Shown: positions 23,184 through 34,249 of the stretch, one piece after another
How positions within the stretch are numbered: the stretch's first letter is position 1
Layout of the letters: each line of letters begins with the position of its first letter
Source of the DNA: Circinella minor
Taxonomy: Eukaryota; Mucoromycota; Mucoromycetes; Mucorales; Lichtheimiaceae
Direction: 5' to 3'
DNA: 64,000 bases
Assembly: GCA_016758965.1 (NCBI GenBank)
Contig: JAEPRB010000058.1
Location: 1-64,000 of the forward strand
Position numbers and translations under genes: made by a program
Notes under the pieces: model-generated
What the model was told of the DNA's origin: nothing
Seen by the model: the letters and a program-made list of their open reading frames with translations, nothing else
Databases searched by the model: none

Positions 23184-25871
23184 ATACATATATAACTTAA
23201 TTATTATTTTTTTTTTATTTAACTTATCATCTTTTTTAATTATTAAATTTGACCATACGTACTTACAATAAAAAAAAATTGGACACCTAATTTGGGCCAC
23301 CATAGCAAAAAATTGAGCCCTTGCCTACGTAAATAAATTTTAATTGCTATGAATTTGAGTCAAAAAAAATCAGCATATATGTATAAGAAATGATGTTGTG
23401 GTATTTTGAGAATGATGATCTTGTATATTAAAGCTAGACTACCAGAATTCGAATATGTACCAGACCAATATAAGGTATATCCTAGATATAAAAGATGTCA
23501 AACTAATAAGAAAAATTCGTCTGATTAATAACAATTTTTTTTTATTCATTATCGACCTACCTCATATACGTAACACGCATACATACAATAGATAACTAAT
23601 TACAAATAAATAGACATCCATCAAAAAGTATACGTAAAAGAAACTCGAATTTATTACGACTTATTTATGAAATCAAAAAGCAAAAAAGAGAAACATATAC
23701 AGTCGTCTCCCCTCCCTCTCGGTGTGATAATTCCACTTGATTTTGACGTGAAAAGTAGTGTGGAATTCAAAAACCCGAGGTTAAAGCGACCTCAGTATTA
23801 AAATACTACATCATGTATAGTACATATATGAACACTAGACCCCACAATTTCAAAAATAATATCAATATAATAATAATGACCGAAAGTAAATTAATAATTT
23901 GTTGTTGCATTTTTGGTAAAGATCAGTTATATTAGATATAGTTTTAGAGAGTATTTTAAAAATCGAGCACAAAAAATTTGCTTTATTATGATGAAGAATA
24001 AAATAAAACATACATCGTTTCCATCATACCTGGCTTGCCCATCTCTCTCCAACAGCCAAAATTACCATAGAAAAAGACTTGAATCCACAAATGGAAAATC
24101 ATCCCATAAGCCAACGTCATGGTCACCAACTAACACCGTTCACTCAAAAGATATCATCCTCCTTGAGTTACTGATTCCATTGTGCTTTTAGGAAAATCAT
24201 AGCTTGCAGCAGCAGATGTACTTTCAACGCAAATCGTATCCCGTAAGGCTAGTTCTCACGCCCAACTATAACTTGTATCGATAATGATGCAAGTTATAAC
24301 TGAGTGAACACCGTTGCTCCATGTCTATCTACAGAAAAACACACCGAGTGCCTCTTGATAAGAAATAAAATAAAATATAAGTATATATATATATACAATA
24401 ACTTTATCATTTGTATCATAATTAACTTGTCAAGCAATCTTACCTTAGCAATGTTTTTCAATTGAAATGGGTTTCGTCAGAACTTTTAAAAATAGTGTTT
24501 GTACGATGGAGAGAAAGTGGTATCAATTTTCTTTGTGATTACTTGTTCAATTTACTACTTCTATGACGAACATCTTACGGGTTCTTTATTAATCAAAAAA
24601 CTATCGCAGCAATTGTTCAATGTTTCAGAGGAATATAGAGGGGTTTCGTATTTTCATAGCTGGGCAAAAAGTAAACCAAGCCATGCGATTCAACGTCCGC
24701 TTTCGATTCCCAAAAATGGTATACCGTTCCAATAATAAAGTGTTTTAATATTCATGGCATTGTTGTGTTACTTAAAAAAGACCGGTCCATTTCACTGCTT
24801 AAAAAAAATCATTTTATACATTTTATCTATATTTGGGTTAGTTTCGTGTTTTCGCCAAAACACGAAACCCCTTAAACGCACCAAAAAACATTTTCAAGTC
24901 AAAAACTCAAACTTCAACAGTTGAAAAAAAGTGAATCAGGTACAAAAAAAATATCGTTGAATATGTCTATTATTTTATACATATATAAAATGACTCTCAG
25001 CTAACGAATGCCGATGTTTTGGTTTACTCGTGTAATGACGAAAGTAAGCTGGAACTGCTCTGCAAAATGCAAGTTGTAACTCGTATAGTTGAAACAACTT
25101 GGTTCCTAACTTAATGGACAGGAACGAAATTTGAAATGATCTCGTCTTTCGTTAAATGAAGTTACCAAGATATGAAAGGTTTGACCTTTTTATACCCTTT
25201 TTTTTTTGTTTTCTTGAAATACACTTCCTTTTAACATGACCATTTTTTATATATATATTAAACAATATTAGGGGAAATGCACTTAACAGTATTCGTGTCC
25301 CTGGTAAAATCTACGGTACTTTAAATGAAAATTTATGTATTCTTTGGATGTGAATTATTTGACAGCGCTCCTGAAAGATATTCTGTATTACAAGTACCAC
25401 AATAAAGCATTTTATAATAATATATCCCTTGTCTACCTATTATGTTGCATTAGTCTCAGTAAAAATGGAATAGTGGGTCACTGTTTAAAAATGGGCCAAA
25501 ATTAAGGTTGCTGTTGAAAATGAGACACTTAATTTTGATATTGAGCTGTATCAAATGGATAAAAGCTATCATATAATAAAAATAGATATGATCCAAATGG
25601 AACATAATGGTATTTATTATTTGTTGATTAAATAAATAACTATAGAGCAAATGTACTTTTTATAACATTTTTTTTTTTTGCTTACCAGACAATTCTCGAT
25701 CTAAAACGTCAATGAATGCTTGGATCCAAGCTTGACAATCTTAGGCTCAAATTTGTAAATTTCTTATTTTTGCTGACCAGTAGCGTACATTTGCGTGGGA
25801 TGGCTCAATTTCGTTTAAACAACTCGATTTGGAAACTGAGACCTATTTTCAAAAACCATGGCTCATTTTTA
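23147..25871. other. Gene-poor AT-rich region
   Basis: Begins with a (TA)n tract (23148-23179). No gene could be built. Short frames at 23913-24191 and 24499-24735 lack splice or domain support. Features seen: a possible single pogo-type terminus at 23700 (CAGTCGTCTCCCCTCCC), hairpins near 24270-24300 (TATAACTTG/CAAGTTATA) and 24841-24868, and a weak inverted repeat pair at 25455 and 25860. Confidence 0.45.
24841..24868. repeat. Perfect 12-bp stem, 4-nt loop hairpin
   Basis: GTTTCGTGTTTT, loop CGCC, AAAACACGAAAC: an exact 12-bp inverted repeat, much more stable than expected by chance in this AT-rich DNA. No gene is adjacent. It could be a mobile-element terminus or a transcript hairpin. Confidence 0.65.
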
Positions 25872-26686
25872 CAGTGAGTATTCGCTAAACCGGTAGTACA
25901 TATCTCTCAAACATTTTTTATATACTTAGTAAAATACCGGTGATGCGTTAAACCGGTATCCTCAGGTGAGCTTTCCTAAATATTTACCGGGTTTATAATA
26001 GTATTACGTACGTATTATTTTATTTTATATATTATAATATTAGACTTTTTATTGGTAAAATCAGTAATACAGCCTTCTTTTAACATCATCTCAACTCTTC
26101 CCTTTGTTTTCAGTTGGCTACAACTTTGTTTCCCTAGCAATCAAAATACACAAATCATTCTTGTCGTCAAAAGAAAGCTTCTCAACATCTTGTTTTGATA
26201 ACAGGGTCTCTTTTTCGCCAACTTTTTCACACAGATGGTTTTTTTCTTTCTCCTCATCTGCGTATGTACGTACTTCTTTTCAACTTTGTCATGTACTTGT
26301 TCATTACCATTGAATATGTAATTATGTTGTTGATACAATTCATTTTTACTCACCATTTATTCAACTGCTAACCATGGTCCATCATATTAAACACACTTTG
26401 TCGTAAATTTATTATTAATCCAATCCCTGGTTCATTATCACTATTTGATGAGTACACTAGTGTCATTTTTATCACTAAAAGATTAGCTTATAGTAGCAAA
26501 GCTAGATTATACGTATGAGCTATCATTTTTTTTATCTTATCTGTACAGTTTAATTTAATTATAGTCATGTTTCCAGTATATTCTACATATTAGTACCAGC
26601 TGCGGTTTAATTCGCTAAGCCAGTAATTCGCTAAACCAGTACAAATTCTCACATATATTGAGTACCGGTTTAGCGAATACTCACTG
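25872..26686 (-). mobile_element. pogo-like non-autonomous DNA transposon, copy 2 (inverted)
   Basis: Both ends read CAGTGAGTATTCGCTAAACC and match each other perfectly over 24 bp; TA lies outside each end (25870-25871, 26687-26688). Inside, read on the minus strand, it repeats the middle of copy 1 (VSKNELYQQHNYIFNGNEQ..., 26141-26356) with scattered substitutions and small indels. Length is 815 bp against 776 in copy 1. The perfect terminal repeat suggests this copy is younger or better preserved. No transposase frame is present. Confidence 0.85.
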
Positions 26687-27251
26687 TATGACCAGGTTTT
26701 AATCAGTAAAGATAATTCGGTACAATGATTAATGTATTCGTTACTTAATGTGTGGCTTTTAAAAACTATATGTTCCAGAATGTGACGATGGATATTTTTT
26801 ATTGCATGCTCTTCGTTGTTTTTCGCTGTTGTTTGTTCCACCCTATTTAAAATAACTTTAGCATCTTTTCGAGTTTCCTACTCGTTTCAATCCCTTCAAT
26901 ACAATTCGCATGATGGAATCGGTATTATTATTTGTGGTAGTTGTCATTGATTTACGATACTGTTGAATATACAGTAACATGTCTTTTTCGATTCCATCAA
27001 CTTGATTACTTTTTGGATTGAGATCAAATAATACAAGTTTTCAGAAAGCCTGTAATTAATAAATTAAGTTTATGAGATAAACCAAGTATCAATTTCGGTT
27101 GTTGCTTATTTCTACTTTTTTGATTGTGTAAGTATCATGCATCATAATTTATTTTTGCGTCTTTAATAATGATTTTTTTTTCTCGTCGTCTTAATATCCG
27201 TGTACCTAACGTACAGACAACACCTGGAATACTAATAGAGTCATTCGACAC
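26687..27251 (-). pseudogene. Decayed minus-strand gene fragment
   Basis: Read on the minus strand, an acceptor-like ACAG at 27252 is followed by an open segment (SNDSISIPGVVCTLGTRILR). A second acceptor (TTACAG) at about 27050 leads into LFDLNPKSNQVDGIEKDMLL, and after a one-base shift into EEHAIKNIHRHILEHIVFK. An in-frame TGA near the second acceptor and the frameshift show decay. The fragment runs straight into the pogo-like element, so that insertion may have cut it. No family recognised. Confidence 0.35.
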
Positions 27252-27514
27252 CTGTATTTATAAAATGATTTTGTGAAATCTTAATAGACTGTCTACGTAT
27301 GATTATAAGAGTTTATATTTTTTCCTAGCAAAATTAATGACCTTGGCTTTCATTTCTGGCAAAACGCGTTGATTTACGCTTTTTGTTACGTATTTGTTTG
27401 TGATTGACTATTTTGATTCATAAGAATATGAGAGAGAAATACAAAGTGAGGGGGGTTCAAGTTAATACGTAAGTAGTTGGATCAAGTCGTCTTACTCTGA
27501 AATTGTAAGCAAAA

Positions 27515-27643
27515 ATGGTATTATATGATATAGATCCAATGAGAAATAGTAATCTTCCTGATATTTTGGGTCAATTTATTGATCCAATGGGTGGTCGAGC
27601 AACTTATACTCAAGGCATTGATCCAACTAATACAGTCGCTTAA
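27515..27643 (+). CDS. Short open frame, possible 3' exon of lost gene
   Basis: Forty-two codons from ATG 27515 (MVLYDIDPMRNSNLPDILGQ... ending DPTNTVA). Codon choice looks like that of the real genes here, and the sequence is followed by a UTR-like stretch. No upstream exon could be connected, and a TAA precedes the ATG in frame. It may be a tiny gene or a remnant terminal exon. No family recognised. Confidence 0.25.
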   Translation: MVLYDIDPMRNSNLPDILGQFIDPMGGRATYTQGIDPTNTVA

Positions 27644-27857
27644 ATAATAATAAACAAACTTGTATACTCTTATTATACCCCTTCTTATAACCATCATTTC
27701 ATTCTTACTATCATATAACATTTTTCTCATCATAAAAAGCATATCACTATCATTATTAGTTATAAAAAGATCATATCATACTTTATTTACCTCTTTCATT
27801 TAATACTACTCTTGTATTTTTATCAACCATTGTATTATTATCATTATCATATATCTC

Positions 27858-27858
<1 letters not shown>

Positions 27859-27931
<73 letters not shown>
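27859..27931. repeat. (ATT)n microsatellite
   Basis: An uninterrupted TTA/ATT trinucleotide run of about 73 bp (roughly 24 units), the longest simple repeat in the window. Shorter TTA runs follow nearby at 28110-28130. Confidence 0.95.
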
Positions 27932-27932
<1 letters not shown>

Positions 27933-28687
27933 TATTATCATGTATTGTATATTCTATTTTATCTCAATAAAAATCATATTTATCTTTTCTTTTTATGTTT
28001 CAAACGAAATGAAAATTGACTATCTTTAAACAAATTGCCTTTTTCAAGTAAATAACGTGTTATTTATTACCATATTTGGATTAATGTGTGAACTTTGAAG
28101 GATGTCTTTTTATTATCATTATTATTATTGTTGCTATATTAAACCAAAATTGGACATTAGATATGTGATTTTTGATTTTTGATTCATAAGATTATTTAAT
28201 AACTATTATTACTAGTTATCTCGATATAACTATACTCAATCAGTAAGTCCAAAATAAAAATAAAAAATGTTTTCGTTTTACGTATTAGAATGGTATTACT
28301 ATTATTTACCCTCATGAATTATTTATAATATCGTCATTGACCATATAATAAGATGTAAGATTGTTTGTGGATCATAAGATAAAAAAAAAATGGTCCACTT
28401 ATTTCAGTAACACCCATCCATTGGCAAGTATATTTTTTTTTTTTAAAAAAAAAAAAAATTCTACTACTTTTTTATAGACAATGCTCAAACGATTCCACAT
28501 AATGGAGATCTGTATGTAATCTTTTCTTTTATATATTTATTATACAATTAGTTTAAACAAATGGCATTTCGTGAAAAAAAAAAAAAGAGAATTCAACTCA
28601 TCGTCATACATAAAAAATAAATAAATCATTGGCAGCTTTATTAAAATTCAAAATAGGAAGTACTGACTGATACTCCGATCATAGAAA
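27932..28687. other. AT-rich spacer
   Basis: No gene seen. Contains a T-run directly followed by an A-run near 28431-28457 that could fold back on itself. Confidence 0.45.
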
Positions 28688-28926
28688 CGCACATCAACCC
28701 AGTCAATTATGGTTGTAAACTTTCTTGATCATTAAAATAGTCTAGAGTTTTTACACTCATAAAAATACACTATAATTAAGGGTAGGCTATCTTCAAAATA
28801 AAATAGCCTATAACTATGTTACTTGAACATAGCCTATTCTTAAATTAAAGTATAAATTATGAATGTATAACCCTTAAACTTTTTAATGTCAAGGCTGATT
28901 ACAGACCATAACTGACTGGGTTGATG
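28688..28926. mobile_element. MITE-like inverted-repeat element
   Basis: CATCAACCCAGTCAATTATG at about 28693 recurs inverted as CATAACTGACTGGGTTGATG ending at about 28925. Imperfect pairing continues inward for about 50 bp (GTAAACTTTCTTGATCATTA against its counterpart). The middle contains further self-complementary pieces (GGCTAT / ATAGCC; CTATGTT / AACATAG). About 240 bp, no coding capacity. Exact borders and target duplication are unclear. Confidence 0.55.
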
Positions 28927-30355
28927 CCGGATCTCGCTGAGAATGTAAAGTGTTATAGGCACTTATACACTCCAGTGGAGAGATCTATTACTAAAGAAAA
29001 GAGAAGAAAAAAAGAAAACAAGAGGGAAAAAATGAAGCCGTTTTATACTTTTTTTTGGCGTGACCGGTTTAAATTCAAATTTCTTATTGGTTTAGTTCAT
29101 TTCAAGTACAGCGCAGAGTAATAGAATTACTATGTAAAGTATAAGCTTGTATTGATAAAAATGGAAGGGAATGATGTAAGGGAGTAAAGGAATACGGTTG
29201 CCATGGCAATGACAATGGAAGTAACAAGTGTTCCTTTTTGCATATGAGCATTAAACTGGTTTCACAGCCAACTCCGAAAAAAGCACAGACCTCTTTTATT
29301 TTGATTGCAACAATAATTTTTTTTTCTTACTTTGGCAAGGACACAGAAAAACAAAGTTTTTAATTATTTATAAGTTTATATAGTTTAGTTAAAATTATTT
29401 TTGACTTGATTCATAAATCGTTCAAGATCTCTCAATTCATTATTGTCTTGTTAGACAATCGTAATGGTGCGATCAAGGAAAGAAAGCAATTGTCGGATCA
29501 CATACAAGTTTTTTTTTTTTTTTTTTTTTTTTGCCACTCAAAATAAAACACCCATTCATGTGAGCATAGTAAAAAAACACATATTGAAAGCTAAAGCTGA
29601 AATTCTTGTATAGTGTATAGAATCACTCTAATAAGGAATAATTGGTTGTTAAAGACTCTCATTTTGTTCAATTGGACGGATATGTGTACAAATTGAATGG
29701 TAATGATATACGTAGTAACATAATTAAATATATATGTAAGAATAACAATACGTATATATTTATGTAGTTTTATTATGAGATAAATAGGTTGCTATATACT
29801 ACTATGATGCTAAGATAAGTAGTTCTTTTTTTTTGAATAATAGTTTTTATCAGGAGCGGACTCAATTCGTAGAATAGAGTAACATTATAATTTTATAAAA
29901 AAAACATACTGATGCATATATTATTAATGAATTTATTTGGATGAACATATTGTATATCATGAAGTGAGGGTATAGAAATTAAGAACTTTTTTTTATTATT
30001 CATACGTATGAATTTATATACACAAGTTGATGATAAAAATGAATATAATAATATGTGTAAGATAATACGTAACCTATTTAAAAGTTAAATCATTGTACGT
30101 ATTACATATTCACATACCTAGTATATTGAGATTTTTTCTTTAAACAATAAGTTACGTACACCTGCTGTAATGGTAAATTATATTTTCATTCTTATCACAA
30201 AATAAAGCAACTTTTTATTTGATTACATATATGATAACTGCGCAAGAATAAGGATTCAAGAGCGTGTCATTTATACGTTCTTATGATTTTACAGCAGCGA
30301 GTGAATGGGTTTTATATACTATACATTATACAGTATGTGAAGAAAAAACCCTAGC
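28927..30355. other. AT-rich intergenic region
   Basis: Poly-T run at 29510-29532 and scattered ATACGTA-type motifs. The frame at 28921-29121 is low-complexity Lys-rich. No supported gene. Confidence 0.45.
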
Positions 30356-30743
30356 ATGTTTTGGCATTTTGGAGCTCTGTTCTCATTCTCGAAAATATTA
30401 AATTCTACGGTTGCTATGACCCATTCAACTTCAGCACTATCAACTGAAGAGCTTGAAGTCACCAAATATATCGCTGTTTGTCCTGATGTTGGTAACTGCT
30501 GTACTAATAATACTAGAATATTACTACCCACTCAGGAATAAAAAGAACGATAAATGATATTTATATTACCCTTTCCTTTTTTCATACATAGGCAAAAATA
30601 TGACCAATTCACAAGCAAAGCATCAATACAGGATGTCCGTCAAACGTTTCATTGACTTGCACAAACCCGATAAGCCTGTTTTTAGAATAAGCAAATCACG
30701 TATGACTGCTCTAGCAGCAAATCCCTCCTCATGCTTTCTGTAA
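30356..30743 (+). CDS. Small unrecognised protein, two exons
   Basis: Exon 1 (30356-30491) reads MFWHFGALFSFSKILNSTVA... to YIAVCPDVG and stops at a GTAACT donor. A pyrimidine-rich tract and ACATAG acceptor lead to exon 2 (30592-30743), which joins in phase and continues MTNSQAKHQYRMSVKRFIDL... to a TAA, about 95 aa in all. Without the splice, exon 1 would end at 30539. The C-terminal half is basic. It sits alone in gene-poor DNA and may be a fragment of a larger lost gene. Confidence 0.35.
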
Positions 30744-31842
30744 CTACTATAAAGAAAGTTTAGAATAATCTTTTGAAGAAAATAGAAAAAAAGGAGAATC
30801 TATAGCATAAATAGTTCAAATATACATATGACTAAATTTCACACGGAAAGAAAACCTTCGAAGATAGCGTTAATACAGGTTGAATGTATAACAAATTGTT
30901 AAAATAATACATTTTATTATGAATGGAGTATATATAACAAACAGATCAGCAATAACGGAAAGACCAATTTGAAAGAGCGTCCTTATTATTATTTTTTGGA
31001 ATATAAATTTTTTGGCAAAACCGCAACTATATCTTAGAGATAAAATGTTATGTTAATTGACGTATAATGATAACAAAGCACTAACCAAGACATGTTCTCA
31101 AAACAAGGTCTATTTTTGTTGTCATTACCTACTTACAAGCTACTAGACTGTCCATTAGTTCACCAAAGATTGTTTGTCACCCCAGATCCTGAATTTGTCA
31201 TATTCATCAATCCATCATGAGCACCAACCAGCTTCCTCTTCATTTTTCTACTATCAGTAACAAACATATTATATCCAATCTGCAATGCTAAACAAAGTAC
31301 TACGTACCATACTCACAAAATCATCGTCACGGACCTAGCGAGTATCTATCCTGTATCCGATCGAGCTCCACCATCAGAAAGAGTGAAAAAAATATGCACG
31401 GCATTATCTTTTTCTGGAATCACAGAAACCCTCTCTCATACACATGCCTGCACGGCAACAACATGTGCACCCACTCACAAAGCGAGAACAGTTGAAAGTA
31501 TTTGATACTTTTTAGGAAGAGCTCCATTTTTTTTTTGTTGATGACTGAGGAGTCTTGTTTTTATTTAATCACACGTCGGAATAGTGGACACATTGTGGAG
31601 ATTCCGTTGTTGAAATGTCTGTCGAAATAAAAAAAGAAAAAAAGGTAAAAGTAAAAGAGATAAAAAATATAAAGATTTATTATTCTGCGGCTAAACCGCC
31701 CATATTTATACATACTTGAATGGTCACATGACCACCCAAGGATCAATTCTACATCACGAAATCACGTGAACCTTTTCTTTAGTCTGACCAAACAAAACTA
31801 CCACACAATGTATCAATAGTACTCCATATTTTTGTACACACA
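30744..31842. other. Intergenic region with a GC-richer open patch
   Basis: Mostly AT-rich. Between 31100 and 31505 base composition rises and two plus-strand frames stay open together (one over 31290-31502), without a clear start or splice sites. This could be remnant coding DNA, but I cannot assign it. Confidence 0.35.
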
Positions 31843-32241
31843 TCATGAAAAATTCCAAACGCGTGACCCTTGAGGGGTGGGGTGCCAATAAATGAGTGTA
31901 GAGCAATTAGACGGATTAGGATGTATAGGTAAAGTTACTTGACGATAAAAATGATATTTATTGCATTCTTGAAGGAATACTGTTTTTTCATCGTAGTATA
32001 GTCGACTTCTTGCTTTAATAGAAAGAACGTAGTTGGCTTCTAGATCAACTTTTATATCACGTTTCTCGATGCCAGGCAACTCGATAGCAACTTTGAACAA
32101 ACCAGATTTCTCTTCAACAACATCAACCTTCGGTTCTGTAAACGCCATATTCTTTATAAGATTTTCTTGGATTTTTATCAGAATATCATGTAATTTAGTA
32201 GGTGTTAAATACTTACGGAATTTTTCTTCTGCGTCAATCAT
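31843..32241 (-). CDS. Truncated Hsp20/alpha-crystallin-like protein
   Basis: 132 aa. Residues ~36-107 match a small heat-shock protein core: EPKVDVVEEKSGLFKVAIEL, PGIEKRDIKVDLEANYVLSI, then YHFYRQVTLP, the usual 'F-R-LP' strand. After that strand the sequence becomes unrelated (HPNPSNCSTLIYWHP...) and ends without the normal GVL-type strand and IxI tail. The C-terminal third of the alpha-crystallin domain is therefore missing. A short frame just upstream (MSDQHNPRQKDKLYKNRND, 32235-32294) is one base out of phase. Small Hsps are oligomeric holdase chaperones; this copy is probably inactive or a pseudogene. Confidence 0.6.
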   Translation of the reverse strand: MIDAEEKFRKYLTPTKLHDILIKIQENLIKNMAFTEPKVDVVEEKSGLFKVAIELPGIEKRDIKVDLEANYVLSIKARSRLYYDEKTVFLQECNKYHFYRQVTLPIHPNPSNCSTLIYWHPTPQGSRVWNFS

Positions 32242-32405
32242 TGCGATTTTTATACAGCTTATCTTTTTGTCGAGGATTATGTTGATCCGACATATAAAAC
32301 AAAGCCGTACAGGTCATAAACGGTTTGTACTTGTTGCAACAGTAAAGGGAATAAAATTTCCTATTGTCTATTTCTTGCTAAAGATAAACCGACGTAATCC
32401 ATCCG

Positions 32406-33745
32406 TCACGAGGGACATAGTAGCTCCTTTACTTTTTCATCGTCGAATTCGAAAGAGTCGTCTTTGCTGCTATCGGAAAACATTGAGATGGATGGATACT
32501 CTAAAGATAAATCGAAAATTGCATGATTGATGGCATCTAGTTGTTCATATGCACGAATTGACTGGCGCTAAAAAAAAGTAATAAAATAAACAATTAGCAT
32601 ACCAGAATAAAAACACGTAAGAGAGTACATAAATACACAGAGAAACATACTTGGCTAATACGACAACGTTAATTAATTCCCGTTAATCCTTTGAAATCCA
32701 CTGGAATACGAGCTAACCATGCCCAAGCTGCTTCATAATGAATAGATATACCATTTATTCGTCTTGTACGACATATTTTCAAATTAGCTCCATGCCAAAA
32801 TGAAGTTAATTCTTCAAATTGGGTTATTGACGATTTAATTGGTAGCCAAGTTTATTGATAAGAGACTATAGCCTCAGGTTATGACCCAGAGTCTCATATG
32901 CAATGCTTTCTTCAGCTACTATAGCTTCCTCAAGATTATCCCCCAGTACAACCGAAATAATATCATAATTGGAAAGCTTTGGATGGACCACCGTAATTTC
33001 TTCAACTGCGATGGTAGGCACCAGCACCTAAGCACCGTTATCTTGTATTTCTGATACTTCAGCTATTGATGATGAATTACTATCATCAAAGTCATTGTAT
33101 TTACGCTTGAATCCCTTATTTTGTTTTTAGGCAGTCTGAATAGCTTGATTAATTACATGTGGTGATGCTTGTTTGGATGGAGGATATCCTTTTTTTTTGG
33201 CCTTCAGATAAACGCTCAACCCAACCCATACGCTTTTGTCCATTTTTAATTCTTTTTTGCTTAAATTTCTTCACGAATTCCATAGCAGTTGTATACATTG
33301 AAGAGATTGGAATTGAAGGTATATTTAATATCAAGTTCAACTTTTAACTTGTTTGCTGCTTATTATAGATTCTTGAGTATCCTTGCAGGATGTATGTGGT
33401 GGTTTATCTTCCCCAACTATCACGTCATATTCTTTATTTATATCCTGAAGAGCATAATCGACTTTATGTCTATCGAGCTCGTTAAATGATGATGACGATG
33501 ATGGTGTAGCATTGTAAATTTTGATGGCTGTTGAAGAACATTCGGTCCTTTAATTAAATGATACATAGTTAGTCAGATGTAGTTAAGGGAATCAAGAATA
33601 ATTTAGATCTATTATACCTTTTAGTCTCATACTGCTCGGAATCTAAAAATACATCATCAAACAACGGACCATAAACACATTCATCTGCCACCACCCTTCA
33701 TTATTTTGCCTAAGCATTTTTGCATATTCCCATAAGCATAAACTG
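32406..33745 (-). pseudogene. Decayed multi-exon gene, family unknown
   Basis: On the minus strand a chain of coding pieces can be followed: ADECVYGPLFDDVFLDSEQY (near 33700-33620), a second piece with NELDRHKVDYALQDINKEYD (near 33530-33345), MEFVKKFKQKRIKNGQKRMG (near 33280), VEEITVVHPKLSNYDIISVV (near 33000), RTRRINGISIHYEAAWAWLA (near 32760) and a clean last exon 32406-32567 reading RQSIRAYEQLDAINHAIFDL. The final intron (32568-32650) has good GT-AG borders. In-frame stops (for example TAA at 32669-32671) and several frameshifts break it. The basic and acidic stretches suggest a nuclear or transposon-encoded protein, but no known domain is recognised. Confidence 0.6.
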
Positions 33746-33845
33746 AAATGAAATAATATGATTTGTTAGTTGAGTAAGTCAAAATATACAAATATGTTTT
33801 TCAGCCACAAAAAAAAAAAAAAAAAAGACATACATTTTATGTAAA

Positions 33846-33986
33846 GCTGATCTAATATATTCGCATCCTGATGATACGTGGCTTTCTTTGAAGAATGATT
33901 GTTTAACCATATAAAGTACTTGGTTAAACAGTCATTCTTTTTAAAGAAACACACGTATCCTCAGGGCGTGAATATATTAGATCAGC
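33846..33986. repeat. 141-bp imperfect palindrome
   Basis: Left arm 33846-33909 begins GCTGATCTAATATATTC and ends GTTTAACCA; the right arm 33921-33986 is its inverted copy (TGGTTAAACA ... GAATATATTAGATCAGC) with a few mismatches and a small indel. The spacer is 11 bp. A transcript would form a long hairpin of about 64 bp. It has the form of a hairpin MITE, and both strands carry mirror-image spurious frames. Confidence 0.85.
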
Positions 33987-33995
33987 ATCTTTTAA

Positions 33996-34211
33996 AGGCA
34001 CTTGTAACGGTCCTTGTAAAAAACAAATCGCTTGTAAGAGCATATGCAGCGGGAGCTGTAAATCGCCCAGGACTGGAACTTTACAGCCCAGTTTTTACAG
34101 CGAAGTGGTACAGTAGTGGTTGTAACTTGAACTGTAAAATTAAAAAAAAAAAACCATGGACACTCCGTTTTTACCAACTTGTTTTTACAAATTTTAAGGT
34201 TGCAACCGTCC

Positions 34212-34249
<38 letters not shown>

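Noticed and set aside
25455..25872. Possible inverted-repeat element (CAGTAAAAATG / CATTTTTACAG)
   Set aside because: Only about 12 of 14 bases match, and the right end coincides with the pogo-like element border, so the match may be chance.
32033..32530. 165-codon plus-strand frame
   Set aside because: It is antisense to the Hsp20 frame and the last pseudogene exon, both of which have recognisable protein or splice structure.
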